Source of the DNA: Lachnospiraceae bacterium | GTDB lineage: Bacteria; Bacillota; Clostridia; Lachnospirales; Lachnospiraceae | Direction of reading: 5' to 3' | DNA: 64,000 bases | Assembly (NCBI GenBank): GCA_016287095.1 | Contig: JAEEVK010000004.1 | Span: 18,184 to 82,183 of the forward strand | Part shown: positions 54,272 to 61,613 of the stretch, piece after piece | Position numbering within the stretch: the first letter of the stretch is position 1 | How the letters are laid out: the number at the start of each line of letters is the position of its first letter | Program-made: the position numbers and the translations under genes | Notes under the pieces: generated by a model | What the model saw: the letters and a program-made list of their open reading frames with translations, nothing else | Database searches by the model: none | What the model was told of the DNA's origin: nothing

Positions 54272-55288
54272 TTAGTATTTTGTCACAACCTTAAAAGAAC
54301 CTTCTGCTGTTTTCTCACCATTTACAACCTGCCACATCTTAACAGTCTTTTTCTTTTTCAGGGATTTTACCTTCAGGCGGTATACGCCATTTGCATCGGT
54401 CTTAACGCTGTAATCTGAATTATTATAAGTGGCATATACCATTGATCCTGGCTCTGCTTTTCCGACTATTACATTTGTTCCTGCCAAAAGGCTGATAGGT
54501 GTCTCTAATTTAGTTGTACTTCCTGTCAAATCCTCTGTATTAATATGATATACAAACCTGTTATGGCAGTCGCTATTATATTCCGTCTCTATCATAACAG
54601 TATAATCACCGGCTTCCGGAAGCAGGATGCTTGCTACGGAATCTGTATTGGTGCTATCATAATCACCCTTTAACCAGTTGTTATTGTAGCAGCTTGCCGC
54701 TGATTTTGTTCCATCCACGGCAGTCGCTTTGATCTTAGCTTTCTTATCAAGGGATGTGATATCCAAATATATCCTGCCGTTTTTCTGCTTTGTACCCTTA
54801 ATGCTGCATTTTTCACTTCCTGGAACAAATCCAATATAAATACTTTTCAGCTCATATAACGAAAAGTAATATGTTCCTGCTTCAACCGGCATATTACTAT
54901 ATGCTGTTTTCTCTCCAAGTTTATTTTCAAGAACATTTGTAGTTTTTGAAGAGTCTCTGAATATATTAATATAAGAACTTCCATAGATTCCCGTTCCTCT
55001 CAAAAGAATATATCCAGGTTCATTAAATGTTACTGAAAAGTCTTGATTAAAATATTTATTGTTATTAGCAGGAATAAATAAAGGCGATGCCCCCATCTCT
55101 ATCTTATCTTTGAAATCTTCATAAGAAGAAGCCAAAATCACTTTTTCAGCTTTCCCATAAGATAAAGAAACATAATTGTCAGCAGATTTCCCGGAAGATT
55201 TCGCGCTTACTACAACCGCATTAGATAAAGATACACCTATCAACAAAGCCACACAACAGATCAATGTTTTAATAAGTTTTTTCCCCAT
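54272..55288 (-). CDS. secreted protein with C-terminal Ig-like domain
   Basis: The 338-residue protein has a signal peptide (about 1-29; CCVALLIGVSLSNAVVVSA, cleavage after VSA). Two beta-rich domains follow (about 40-150 and 155-245). A C-terminal Big_6-like Ig domain (about 255-338) contains GTNVIVGKAEPGSMVYATY and DANGVYRLKV. No sortase motif is present. It is an unusual surface cargo for the element and may affect host interaction. The start follows GGAGGAAAAAC. A palindrome overlies its -10 box. Confidence 0.8.
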   Translation of the reverse strand: MGKKLIKTLICCVALLIGVSLSNAVVVSAKSSGKSADNYVSLSYGKAEKVILASSYEDFKDKIEMGASPLFIPANNNKYFNQDFSVTFNEPGYILLRGTGIYGSSYINIFRDSSKTTNVLENKLGEKTAYSNMPVEAGTYYFSLYELKSIYIGFVPGSEKCSIKGTKQKNGRIYLDITSLDKKAKIKATAVDGTKSAASCYNNNWLKGDYDSTNTDSVASILLPEAGDYTVMIETEYNSDCHNRFVYHINTEDLTGSTTKLETPISLLAGTNVIVGKAEPGSMVYATYNNSDYSVKTDANGVYRLKVKSLKKKKTVKMWQVVNGEKTAEGSFKVVTKY

Positions 55289-55344
55289 AATAGTTTTTCC
55301 TCCCTACAGTTCTTAAAAATTTAAACTACTATTTATTGTATATA

Positions 55345-55384
55345 ATACAATATATGTTGTATCATAGCAAATTCATATTGTCAA
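55345..55384 (-). promoter_or_regulatory. promoter and operator of the secreted protein gene
   Basis: On the minus strand TTGACA (55384-55379) is followed after 17 bp by TACAAC (55361-55356). The palindrome ATACAATATATGTTGTAT (55345-55362) covers that -10 and could bind the divergently encoded XRE protein. Confidence 0.5.
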
Positions 55385-55475
55385 TCTTTTTCTATACAAT
55401 ATTAAAAGAATAAATCGGCACCGTAAAATGGCCAACACATCACATAGTCCTGTTTTCCAAAGAAAGAGGTTCGAT

Positions 55476-55706
55476 ATGAAAGAAATATACTTACAAAAAT
55501 ATAAAGTCATAGGGCTAAAGATTGCATACTACAGAAAACTAAAAGGTTTAACACAGGAGCAGCTTGCGGAGAAAATCGACAAAAACCTTGCATTCATCGG
55601 AGCAGTTGAAGCTCCAAATGTGAACCGGACTATTTCAATCGATACTTTATTCGATATTTCTGAAGCCCTTAACACCCCAGCCTATAAATTTTTTGAAGAA
55701 GATTAA
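55476..55706 (+). CDS. small XRE-family regulator
   Basis: The product of 76 residues starts at the ATG at 55476 after AGAGGTTCG; a longer in-frame start at 55428 lacks a site. Almost the whole protein is a HTH_3 domain (KIAYYRKLKGLTQEQLAEKID, then FIGAVEAPNVNRTISIDTL). The loop NRTISIDTLFDISEAL is typical of Lachnospiraceae regulators. It is divergent from the secreted protein gene and may control it. Confidence 0.82.
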   Translation: MKEIYLQKYKVIGLKIAYYRKLKGLTQEQLAEKIDKNLAFIGAVEAPNVNRTISIDTLFDISEALNTPAYKFFEED

Positions 55707-55792
55707 GTATTCCCGCAAAAAAAGGACAGCCTCAGCGAATATTTCAAATCTGGTGGAGTTCCGCGGAAATAATACTATTGAAGAATTTACGA

Positions 55793-55825
55793 AAAGGGAG
55801 TTATCCGTGATGGATGACTCCCTTT
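55793..55825 (+). terminator. hairpin after the small XRE gene
   Basis: AAAGGGAGT (55793-55801) pairs with ACTCCCTTT (55817-55825), extended by ATCC/GGAT inside. The T-run is short, so it may be a weak terminator. Confidence 0.55.
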
Positions 55826-55896
55826 GTCCGTTCGCATACTTGTACTTGTCCACAGCAATTTCAACTTGTATATTAGTTTCAAGAAGGATTGCCGAT

Positions 55897-56337
55897 ATGA
55901 AATCTACTAAATACGAAACTAAAATATTAAATGGCATTATACCTGTTTATAAGGTTGTGAGACCAGATGCTTTTCAAGAAATCTATGATAAGGCTTTGAA
56001 AGCTGATGATACTGATGTTATTCAGAAAGTATTGCCAAGGCTTGATTATCTGAAAAAGGTTAACAAGTCTGGCTATACTGAAAACCAATATAAAATCATT
56101 ACTGGCGAAACAAAGGATGTTATATATGACAGATTCGTCAGGACTCTGTTGTTGAGGACATGTTCAGACGCATATTCTCCCGAACTTTCCAATATCGCGT
56201 CCGATACTCAGAAATCTCGACGATTCACCGTTAGCGAAAAGGTTCGTAGCTTCAGCCAGCGGGTTTGGCCTTTATTGATATTTTTGTCCTTCTTGCTTTC
56301 TGTAATCTCCATAGACAGCACTCTTCTTTATTTATAA
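55897..56337 (+). CDS. hypothetical protein with C-terminal membrane helix
   Basis: The product of 146 residues starts MKSTKYETKILNGIIPV at 55897 after AAGAAGGAT. The frame is open further upstream, but that part contains a hairpin and looks non-coding. The protein is soluble and charged, with a hydrophobic C-terminal helix (about 118-140). Its stop overlaps the end of the convergent CoiA-like gene by ten bases. It may be a degraded gene; no family is recognised. Confidence 0.4.
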   Translation: MKSTKYETKILNGIIPVYKVVRPDAFQEIYDKALKADDTDVIQKVLPRLDYLKKVNKSGYTENQYKIITGETKDVIYDRFVRTLLLRTCSDAYSPELSNIASDTQKSRRFTVSEKVRSFSQRVWPLLIFLSFLLSVISIDSTLLYL

Positions 56338-57569
56338 AATTCCTCTATCCCTACGTTCTTGTCATCATTAGTTACCGCCCATTCCGGCTTCCAAATATAC
56401 TTATCTGGAAAATAGATGTCATCCGTTGCGATATATCCTCCACCATCGGTTCTTCTGTAATCACTCTTTCTGACTTTCCCTCTGATCCGGAATGTATATG
56501 CCGGATATTTTGCATATCTTTCAATAAAGTATTCGTAATCCTGTGGATACACCTTATATTCGCCATTTACGGTTCCATGACTATCCATGCGTTGTACAAT
56601 AAGAACCTTAATCCCTTTTTTCAATGACTTTTGTATAAGTTCATAGAGAGTGAATTTCTTCTGAAGAAGATTTTCTTGTGGCTTTACCATACACGGTTTT
56701 ACTGTATATGTTTTTATTTTGTCCGCATAGTCCTTCATAGCTTGATAGAAGAGCTCTATATCAATAGGTTCAACAATCGGTTCTTTTAAGTGGGAATTAT
56801 AAACCTCCTTGCCTCTGATCTTCCCAAACTCAGGTCTATAAGCCGGAGCAAATGACTGAAAGTATGATGGAATAATCTTCCCACGCACTACTTTTTCTTT
56901 CTTGTCCAGCACCTCGGGCAGAAACTCAAATCCGAACGAGCCATCAAGCGACAGGAAATGAATTTCTACATTCTCACGGCTGATAACATGCTCTCCAAAC
57001 AGCTTCGTATATTCCGGAAGTTCCATGACTGTTTGCTCATTTCCGTCCCTGCCTGTACCTCTCGGGAAATATCCTGCAAACTCGCTGCCTCCATCCCATG
57101 CGAATACCCACACAATTTTATACCCCTTACCGTTCCAGTAAGCTGTCCTTTTCTTACAGGTATCTGTTTCCGTTCCGGTAAAATCCGATTTCTGAAGCTC
57201 AACAGCAATCTTTTTATCTTTAAGAAGTACATCCGCACGGTCTTCGCCGTGTGTGAGCTGTTTTTCCCTTTGTCCAGGAAAGCGCATCTGCCACCTATGG
57301 TGCCATGCACTTGTACCGCCTCCCACATTACGTCTTCCTTCTATCTGTTTTTGTTCACCAGTGTGGAAATGTTTAAAGAAGCCATTGCGCATTTCGCCGT
57401 TGACCAGAGTGATCTTCTCGGAACATTCTGGGCATCTTACCAAGAACTTTCCTTCTTTGCCCCATAACTCTTTTACCTCATCCCATGAGAGAATCTTTTG
57501 GGATCTGTCATCAAACGCTTCTGTCAGAGATACGCGCTCGTCTTTGTATTTACATCCACTATTTCCCAT
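56328..57569 (-). CDS. CoiA-like nuclease protein
   Basis: The product of 413 residues starts MGNSGCKYKDERVSL at 57569 after GGAGGAAAACG. A zinc-binding CPECSEKI (about 42-49) with FFKHFHTG follows. HRWQMRFPG and a nuclease-like core (RADVLLKDKKIAVELQKS at about 112-129) match the competence protein CoiA domain, a restriction-endonuclease-like fold. The C-terminal 200 residues are specific to this version. It may act on single-stranded or incoming DNA. It is the last gene of a DUF6442-XRE-CoiA operon. Confidence 0.75.
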   Translation of the reverse strand: MGNSGCKYKDERVSLTEAFDDRSQKILSWDEVKELWGKEGKFLVRCPECSEKITLVNGEMRNGFFKHFHTGEQKQIEGRRNVGGGTSAWHHRWQMRFPGQREKQLTHGEDRADVLLKDKKIAVELQKSDFTGTETDTCKKRTAYWNGKGYKIVWVFAWDGGSEFAGYFPRGTGRDGNEQTVMELPEYTKLFGEHVISRENVEIHFLSLDGSFGFEFLPEVLDKKEKVVRGKIIPSYFQSFAPAYRPEFGKIRGKEVYNSHLKEPIVEPIDIELFYQAMKDYADKIKTYTVKPCMVKPQENLLQKKFTLYELIQKSLKKGIKVLIVQRMDSHGTVNGEYKVYPQDYEYFIERYAKYPAYTFRIRGKVRKSDYRRTDGGGYIATDDIYFPDKYIWKPEWAVTNDDKNVGIEEFYK

Positions 57570-57789
57570 CGTTTTCCTCCAAGATATAATAAAAGCAGTC
57601 TTCCCATTTACATTCAAGAGCCATACATATAAGCCCGGAAAGATACGCCGTGGGTGAAAATTGCCCTGTTTCCAACGAACTTATGGTATTCTGAGTAGTG
57701 CCGGACATTTTGGCCAGTTCTGTCTGTGAGAGCCCTTTCTGTGTTCTCAGCTCTCTAATTTTGTTGCAAAAAACAACCTTCCTTGCCAT
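57559..57789 (-). CDS. XRE-family regulator of the CoiA operon
   Basis: The product of 76 residues starts MARKVVFCNKIRELR at 57789. It is a complete HTH_3 domain (GLSQTELAKMSGTTQNTISSLETGQFSP), with an aromatic C-terminal tail. The ATG overlaps the stop of the membrane protein gene (TAATG), and its own stop overlaps the CoiA start. The direct repeats at 58129 and 58152 in the operon promoter are its likely sites. Confidence 0.85.
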   Translation of the reverse strand: MARKVVFCNKIRELRTQKGLSQTELAKMSGTTQNTISSLETGQFSPTAYLSGLICMALECKWEDCFYYILEENDGK

Positions 57790-58112
57790 TATGCTACCCC
57801 CGTAAGTACCGCGATATACAAGAGCAGAAGGAATGCTGCAAATAGAAGCGTGCATATTCCCTTAACGAGCATCTTCTTCGTTTTGTTACATTTCCACTCC
57901 AAAATATCGGTAAGTCCTGAGGTAAGGGCTATGAGGAATGGTTTTCCAAAATCAAATTTCTTAAACACAAACCATTCTATAATGGTCATGATTATCGCAC
58001 ACGCGATACCAACGGCTATTGCGATGTGCAGTGCCGAACGGGTGACTGCATTCTCATACTCACCCTTTACCGGTCCTTCCTGTACAGCATTCAATATATC
58101 ATCGTTTTTCAT
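57789..58112 (-). CDS. DUF6442-like membrane protein
   Basis: The product of 107 residues starts MKNDDILNAVQEG at 58112 after GGTAAGGGT. Three or four helices are predicted (about 27-47, 54-70, 83-105), with a short cytoplasmic N-terminus reading GPVKGEYENAVTRS. This arrangement, followed by an XRE gene, recurs in Firmicutes as DUF6442. Function is unknown; a link to signal input for the regulator is an inference. Confidence 0.75.
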   Translation of the reverse strand: MKNDDILNAVQEGPVKGEYENAVTRSALHIAIAVGIACAIIMTIIEWFVFKKFDFGKPFLIALTSGLTDILEWKCNKTKKMLVKGICTLLFAAFLLLLYIAVLTGVA

Positions 58113-58128
58113 ACCCTTACCATCCTTT

Positions 58129-58175
58129 ACCAAGTTTACTGATACAAGAATACCAAGTTTACTGATATTTGTCAA
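58129..58175 (-). promoter_or_regulatory. CoiA operon promoter with direct-repeat operators
   Basis: On the minus strand TTGACA (58175-58170) and TATTCT (58152-58147) are separated by 17 bp. ACCAAGTTTACTGATA occurs twice (58129-58144, 58152-58167), one copy in the spacer and one after the start point, 23 bp apart. Confidence 0.7.
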
Positions 58176-58220
58176 GCCTTTTCTGTTATACGTTTAGCAA
58201 TCAAGATTAGTGAATACAAA

Positions 58221-58252
58221 AAAGCAGCCAACCAAATATGATTGACTGCTTT
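58221..58252 (-). terminator. terminator after the 382-residue regulator gene
   Basis: The stem AAAGCAG-CCAA / TTGACTGCTTT (minor mismatch) is followed on the minus strand by TTTTTTGTATTC. Confidence 0.75.
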
Positions 58253-58284
58253 ATAGTTTAGTGTTTCGGGAAAATTCTACTAGA

Positions 58285-59433
58285 TTAAAAAGTAAATGGT
58301 TTTTGCAATATCAAGTCATTGTCACCTGTAATCATTTTCCTGAACGCTTCTTCCTTTATGACTTTTTCAGAATCGGGGATTGATTTATTTCGTTTTGTTT
58401 CAGCCAATAAACACATATCGCTCCAAACTTTATGGACAAAGCAAAACATATCCAGTACTTTTGTATGAAAATAATAATCTAACCACAGTTCGTTTTTAAT
58501 AGAAGTTATTCTTTTCTCAATCATTACTTCATATTGTTGTTCAAGTGTTTCTATCGCACAGGATATTTCTGTAAATGCGGTTTTCGTTTCACGAGTGCTA
58601 AGTATGTTGCTGGTTTTAAAGGAAAATTCTTGAGTAAATGTCCTATCAGCATCATAGAAAAGGACCCCTCTCTCTTTGTCATGCCATTCTATTACCAATC
58701 CAGCTTCAAGTGCCCTTAATAAAATGAAGCAAAAATCTGATGCTTTTTCTATAGGTTTGTATTCGTTCAGAACAACAGGCTTCATTTTATCTATTGCCTG
58801 CTTTATTTTTCTTTCTTCTTCGGCAGAATGAATCTTGGCATTTAACTCATCCATTTCCTTTTGCAGTTCTTCCATCTTCTTAATATCACGATAATTTCCA
58901 AACTGTGCTTTTTGACCATAAGGATATTCTGCACACCACAAAGCAAAATCATTGTTTATCTCTTTTTCTTCATCAGTGGAAGCCTCTGCTAAAGTCTCCT
59001 CAAGCATCAATCTGGCATCGTACCATTGCTTAAGAAATGGCTCAATCTTATCCTCATATTCTTTATCATCATTCTCAAAACCAAGATAAATCTTGTCATC
59101 AACCATAACCGGCACTAGTCCATGTAGATAGCTTAGATCAAAAAATAGCTGGAACATCTGCTCAACCGGAGCAAGATCCAAATCGTAAAGAGCATACTTC
59201 GATATGCCCAATGCTTTTGAAACATCTTCAAGAGTCTCCTTGCTCGGTACTCTTTTCATTTTTTCGTATTGTACTATTCTTGCATCAGCACCTGAAGCCT
59301 TAAAGCCGCACAATACACCTAATTCCTTTTGTGATAAATTTCTAAGCTCTCTAAATTTATTAATTTTCGATCCTATAGAACCCTGAGGGACATTAGAATC
59401 CTCTTGACTAATTGTATTCTTGTGAAATGCCAT
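58285..59433 (-). CDS. XRE-family regulator of the integration module
   Basis: The 382-residue protein has an N-terminal HTH (about 20-75; KFRELRNLSQKELGVLCGFKASGADARIVQYEK). A coiled-coil segment (about 190-215) and a large unassigned C-terminal domain follow. Such long regulators often sit next to xis-int of Firmicutes integrative elements and hold them silent. It is divergent from xis. Its ribosome site is weak (GGATGG). Confidence 0.8.
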   Translation of the reverse strand: MAFHKNTISQEDSNVPQGSIGSKINKFRELRNLSQKELGVLCGFKASGADARIVQYEKMKRVPSKETLEDVSKALGISKYALYDLDLAPVEQMFQLFFDLSYLHGLVPVMVDDKIYLGFENDDKEYEDKIEPFLKQWYDARLMLEETLAEASTDEEKEINNDFALWCAEYPYGQKAQFGNYRDIKKMEELQKEMDELNAKIHSAEEERKIKQAIDKMKPVVLNEYKPIEKASDFCFILLRALEAGLVIEWHDKERGVLFYDADRTFTQEFSFKTSNILSTRETKTAFTEISCAIETLEQQYEVMIEKRITSIKNELWLDYYFHTKVLDMFCFVHKVWSDMCLLAETKRNKSIPDSEKVIKEEAFRKMITGDNDLILQKPFTF

Positions 59434-59461
59434 GACAAACTACCATCCAATCTATAAACCC

Positions 59462-59613
59462 GTTAGTGTTTTCTATCCTTAACTGATTATAACATACTTC
59501 AATTTATAAGAAAATAGCTTAAAACAACTAAAATAGCAAAAAAACATAAAAAATATAAAAAAGTGCTTGAAAATTATAATAGTTAGTGCTAATATCATAT
59601 TAGCGTTAGTGCT
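59462..59613. promoter_or_regulatory. xis-int promoter with regulator binding sites
   Basis: The plus-strand promoter TTGAAA (59567-59572), N17, TAATAT (59590-59595) is overlaid by the palindrome GCTAATATCATATTAGC (59588-59604). GTTAGTGCT occurs at 59582-59590 and 59605-59613, with a near copy at 59462-59470. The rest of the 300-bp gap is A/T-rich. Confidence 0.65.
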
Positions 59614-59718
59614 TATTGTAATTATTGCTTTTATGTGTTAAGTTATTCTCAAGCAAATTCCTATCGTCGTAAGTGTTTGCTGTCAAATCACTTGCCAGTT
59701 CATTTTTTCTCAGAAAGG

Positions 59719-59731
59719 AGGTGAACCACCT
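59719..59731 (+). promoter_or_regulatory. hairpin over the xis ribosome site
   Basis: The site AAAGGAGGTG is followed by AACCACCT, so AGGTG pairs with CACCT in a 5-bp hairpin. The hairpin could hide the ribosome site. Confidence 0.5.
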
Positions 59732-59733
59732 AA

Positions 59734-59931
59734 ATGAATCTCGAAAGTAATCCAATTTATTATTCTATCGCAGAGGTCATGCAGATACTTAAGTACAAGA
59801 GTCCAGGCCCTATATATTCTAAAATCAAGTCCAAAAGACTAAGATCCTGCCGTGTTGACGGTAGGTACAGAATATCACGCAAAGATTTGGAAGCCTTTAT
59901 GGACGCAAACGAGACAAAAGAAAAAGAATAA
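59734..59931 (+). CDS. xis: excisionase (Xis-like helix-turn-helix)
   Basis: The 65-residue basic protein is a MerR/excisionase-like winged helix (SIAEVMQILKYKSPGPIYSKIKSKRLRSC, then RYRISRKDLEAFM). Such proteins bend the att site and turn the integrase toward excision. A near-perfect AAAGGAGGTG precedes the ATG. It lies 96 bp before the integrase gene. Confidence 0.85.
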   Translation: MNLESNPIYYSIAEVMQILKYKSPGPIYSKIKSKRLRSCRVDGRYRISRKDLEAFMDANETKEKE

Positions 59932-60027
59932 CGTTACCCATCAACATCTATTCATTAATTTTCAGCAATATGGCTTATATCAAGGAAAGAGGTTTTTAAA
60001 AATCATTGAAGAAAGGAGGGTGATACA

Positions 60028-61296
60028 ATGAGCAATCCATCCATTGATAACTTTATCACACTCCTAATAAATGACTCTTTACAATTGCCAAAATTCTTAT
60101 TACAATTAAAACCTAGTGATATGGAAACTGCCGCAGCAAGTATAAAAAAAATGGAAAACTTGGCAGAAAAAATATTATATGTTAAGGCTCATCATACGCA
60201 TAAAATAACGGAGATGCAGCCAAATGGCAATTGGAAAAGTGTCTGGTATAAGACATATATCTATGTGGATGGCAAAAGAAAGGCGGTGGAAGCTACTACA
60301 GAAGAAAAAGTATATGACAAACTCTACGAACTTCTTAAGAAAGACATAACCTTAGAACAAGCTTTTGAAATGTTGATGGAATATAAATTAAGCTGTTTAC
60401 ATAGGGACGACCATACCATCCAAACAGATAGGGGTAATTTTGCTCACGTTTCAAAAAAAATTCGTGAAACAAAAATAAACGAGTTAACGGATGAATCTAT
60501 TCAGAGATTTATCGTTTCCGATTTTCTACCTGAATATCCTTCTAAAAATCTTTTTAAGAGAGTATTTGAATTAATTGATCAAGTATTTAAATACGGGATA
60601 CGTAAAAAGATTTGCCGTGAAAACCCTATGATATATTTATCAAAAGAGGATTATTACCATTTTTGCAATATTACCATTAAATCTAACGAAGAAACTGTCT
60701 TTTCTGAGAAAGATGTTGATATAATTAGAGAAGATGCACAAGACAAGATGGATAACCCACGTGTTATAATGTCACTGATAGAACCAGAAATCAACACGCG
60801 TACGGGTGAATTGCCTGCAGTTCATAAAGAAGACGTTGACCTTGAGAATGGTTATATACACATACATCGTCAGCAAAAAAGACAAGGAAAAGAACTCGTA
60901 GAGGTGCAATATACAAAAAATGAAAGATTGCATCCCCAAAATGGACGAAAAATACCATTGACAGATGAAGCTAAGCGATTAATTAAACTGGCTTTGGAAA
61001 TTCCAGGGGATTCAGAGTATTTATTTCATGACCCCTATAGCTCGGAATGGATAAAAAAAGATAGTTACGCTCAGAACTTACGTAGGCGCTGCAAAAAATT
61101 AGGATGCAAACCTAAATGTAATACTGCTTTTCGTAAGTATTATAATACCAACCTTTATCAGAAAGGAATTAAATCATCAATAGACAGAGCGTTACTTATG
61201 GGGCATGAACCTGAAACTAATTCGAGATTTTATTCTGTGACCAATGATAATCGTCTTGAAGAACTCAAAAATATTATAAATAAAAAGGAGCCTTAA
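60028..61296 (+). CDS. int: tyrosine integrase
   Basis: The 422-residue protein has an N-terminal arm-binding region (about 50-100), a SAM-like core-binding domain (about 105-200) and a catalytic domain (about 225-415). Catalytic Arg258 lies in NTRTGELPAV. The second box reads TAFRKYY with Arg369 but no first histidine. LLMGHEP supplies His393, and Tyr402 in RFYSV is the nucleophile. GGAGGGTGA precedes the ATG. The gene ends 14 bp from the replacement tRNA, next to the right junction, the usual place for a tRNA-targeting integrase. Confidence 0.92.
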   Translation: MSNPSIDNFITLLINDSLQLPKFLLQLKPSDMETAAASIKKMENLAEKILYVKAHHTHKITEMQPNGNWKSVWYKTYIYVDGKRKAVEATTEEKVYDKLYELLKKDITLEQAFEMLMEYKLSCLHRDDHTIQTDRGNFAHVSKKIRETKINELTDESIQRFIVSDFLPEYPSKNLFKRVFELIDQVFKYGIRKKICRENPMIYLSKEDYYHFCNITIKSNEETVFSEKDVDIIREDAQDKMDNPRVIMSLIEPEINTRTGELPAVHKEDVDLENGYIHIHRQQKRQGKELVEVQYTKNERLHPQNGRKIPLTDEAKRLIKLALEIPGDSEYLFHDPYSSEWIKKDSYAQNLRRRCKKLGCKPKCNTAFRKYYNTNLYQKGIKSSIDRALLMGHEPETNSRFYSVTNDNRLEELKNIINKKEP

Positions 61297-61310
61297 CAGA
61301 CTCCTCGGAC

Positions 61311-61383
61311 GTCCACGAAGCGATTCGAACGCTCGACCCCACGCTTAGGAGGCGTGTGCTCTATCCTGCTGAGCTACGTGGAC
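61311..61383 (-). tRNA. tRNA-Arg(CCT), element-borne replacement
   Basis: The 73-nt minus-strand sequence folds fully. Acceptor stem GTCCACG/CGTGGAC has seven pairs, and the D-stem is GCTC/GAGC. Anticodon stem CACGC/GCGTG has loop CTCCTAA (anticodon CCT, reading AGG), and T-stem GAGCG/CGCTT has loop TTCGAAT. CCA is not encoded. It differs from the reconstructed host tRNA at several stem positions, but all changes keep pairing. It should replace the host gene broken by the element. Confidence 0.95.
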
Positions 61384-61436
61384 TTCTCTATAACAAAGAA
61401 TGAAATTCATTCTCAGTTAACAAGTATTTTTATAAA

Positions 61437-61460
61437 CTACTCACTCAAACTCACTCAGTT
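61437..61460. repeat. ACTCACT repeats near right end (candidate Int arm sites)
   Basis: ACTCACTCA and ACTCACTCA repeat here 44 bp from the right core, matching the left-end cluster at 35962-35985. Confidence 0.5.
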
Positions 61461-61503
61461 GACATGAATGAGAATGCAGTAAATAAGCGGGTTTACAGGT
61501 TAT

Positions 61504-61519
61504 ACCTACCGCTTAGGAG
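61504..61519. repeat. att core, right junction
   Basis: ACCTACCGCTTAGGAG is identical to 35887-35902 and marks the right end of the element within the tRNA. Confidence 0.88.
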
Positions 61520-61551
61520 GCGGTCGCTCTATCCTGCTGAGCTACGCGGAC
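61504..61551 (-). pseudogene. 5' part of the split host tRNA-Arg(CCT)
   Basis: The minus strand holds the acceptor 5' strand GTCCGCG, the D-arm, and the anticodon arm through GCGGT, then runs into unrelated element sequence. No T-arm or matching acceptor strand follows within the next 60 bases. It cannot yield a tRNA. Confidence 0.9.
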
Positions 61552-61584
61552 TTCTCTTTCGGAGTCTATCCCCAAAACATAGGT

Positions 61585-61613
61585 ATCTTACCATACTTTT
61601 AAGTATTAGTCAA
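61585..61613 (-). promoter_or_regulatory. host tRNA-Arg promoter
   Basis: On the minus strand TTGACT (61613-61608) and TAAGAT (61590-61585) are separated by 17 bp, 34 bp upstream of the broken tRNA. It faces the replacement tRNA about 200 bp downstream. Confidence 0.75.

Larger units (their letters stand above)
35887..61519. mobile_element. 25.6-kb integrative element in tRNA-Arg(CCT)
   Basis: The element is bounded by 16-bp direct repeats derived from tRNA-Arg(CCT). It carries a tyrosine integrase and Xis at its right end, and ACTCACT repeats near both ends. Cargo includes a RepA/DUF6017 initiator, an AbiE pair, a resolvase, a serine recombinase operon with ParB-like genes, a CoiA-like nuclease, and several XRE regulators. 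No relaxase, coupling protein or VirB4 ATPase was recognised, so self-transfer is unlikely without help. It carries a whole replacement tRNA-Arg(CCT) at 61311. Confidence 0.88.

Noticed and set aside
55693..55896. Longer start for the 146-residue protein
   Set aside because: That part contains a stable hairpin and overlaps the end of the XRE gene; AAGAAGGAT favours 55897.
61504..61551. Functional tRNA at the right junction
   Set aside because: After the anticodon stem the sequence runs into element DNA without a T-arm or acceptor 3' strand.
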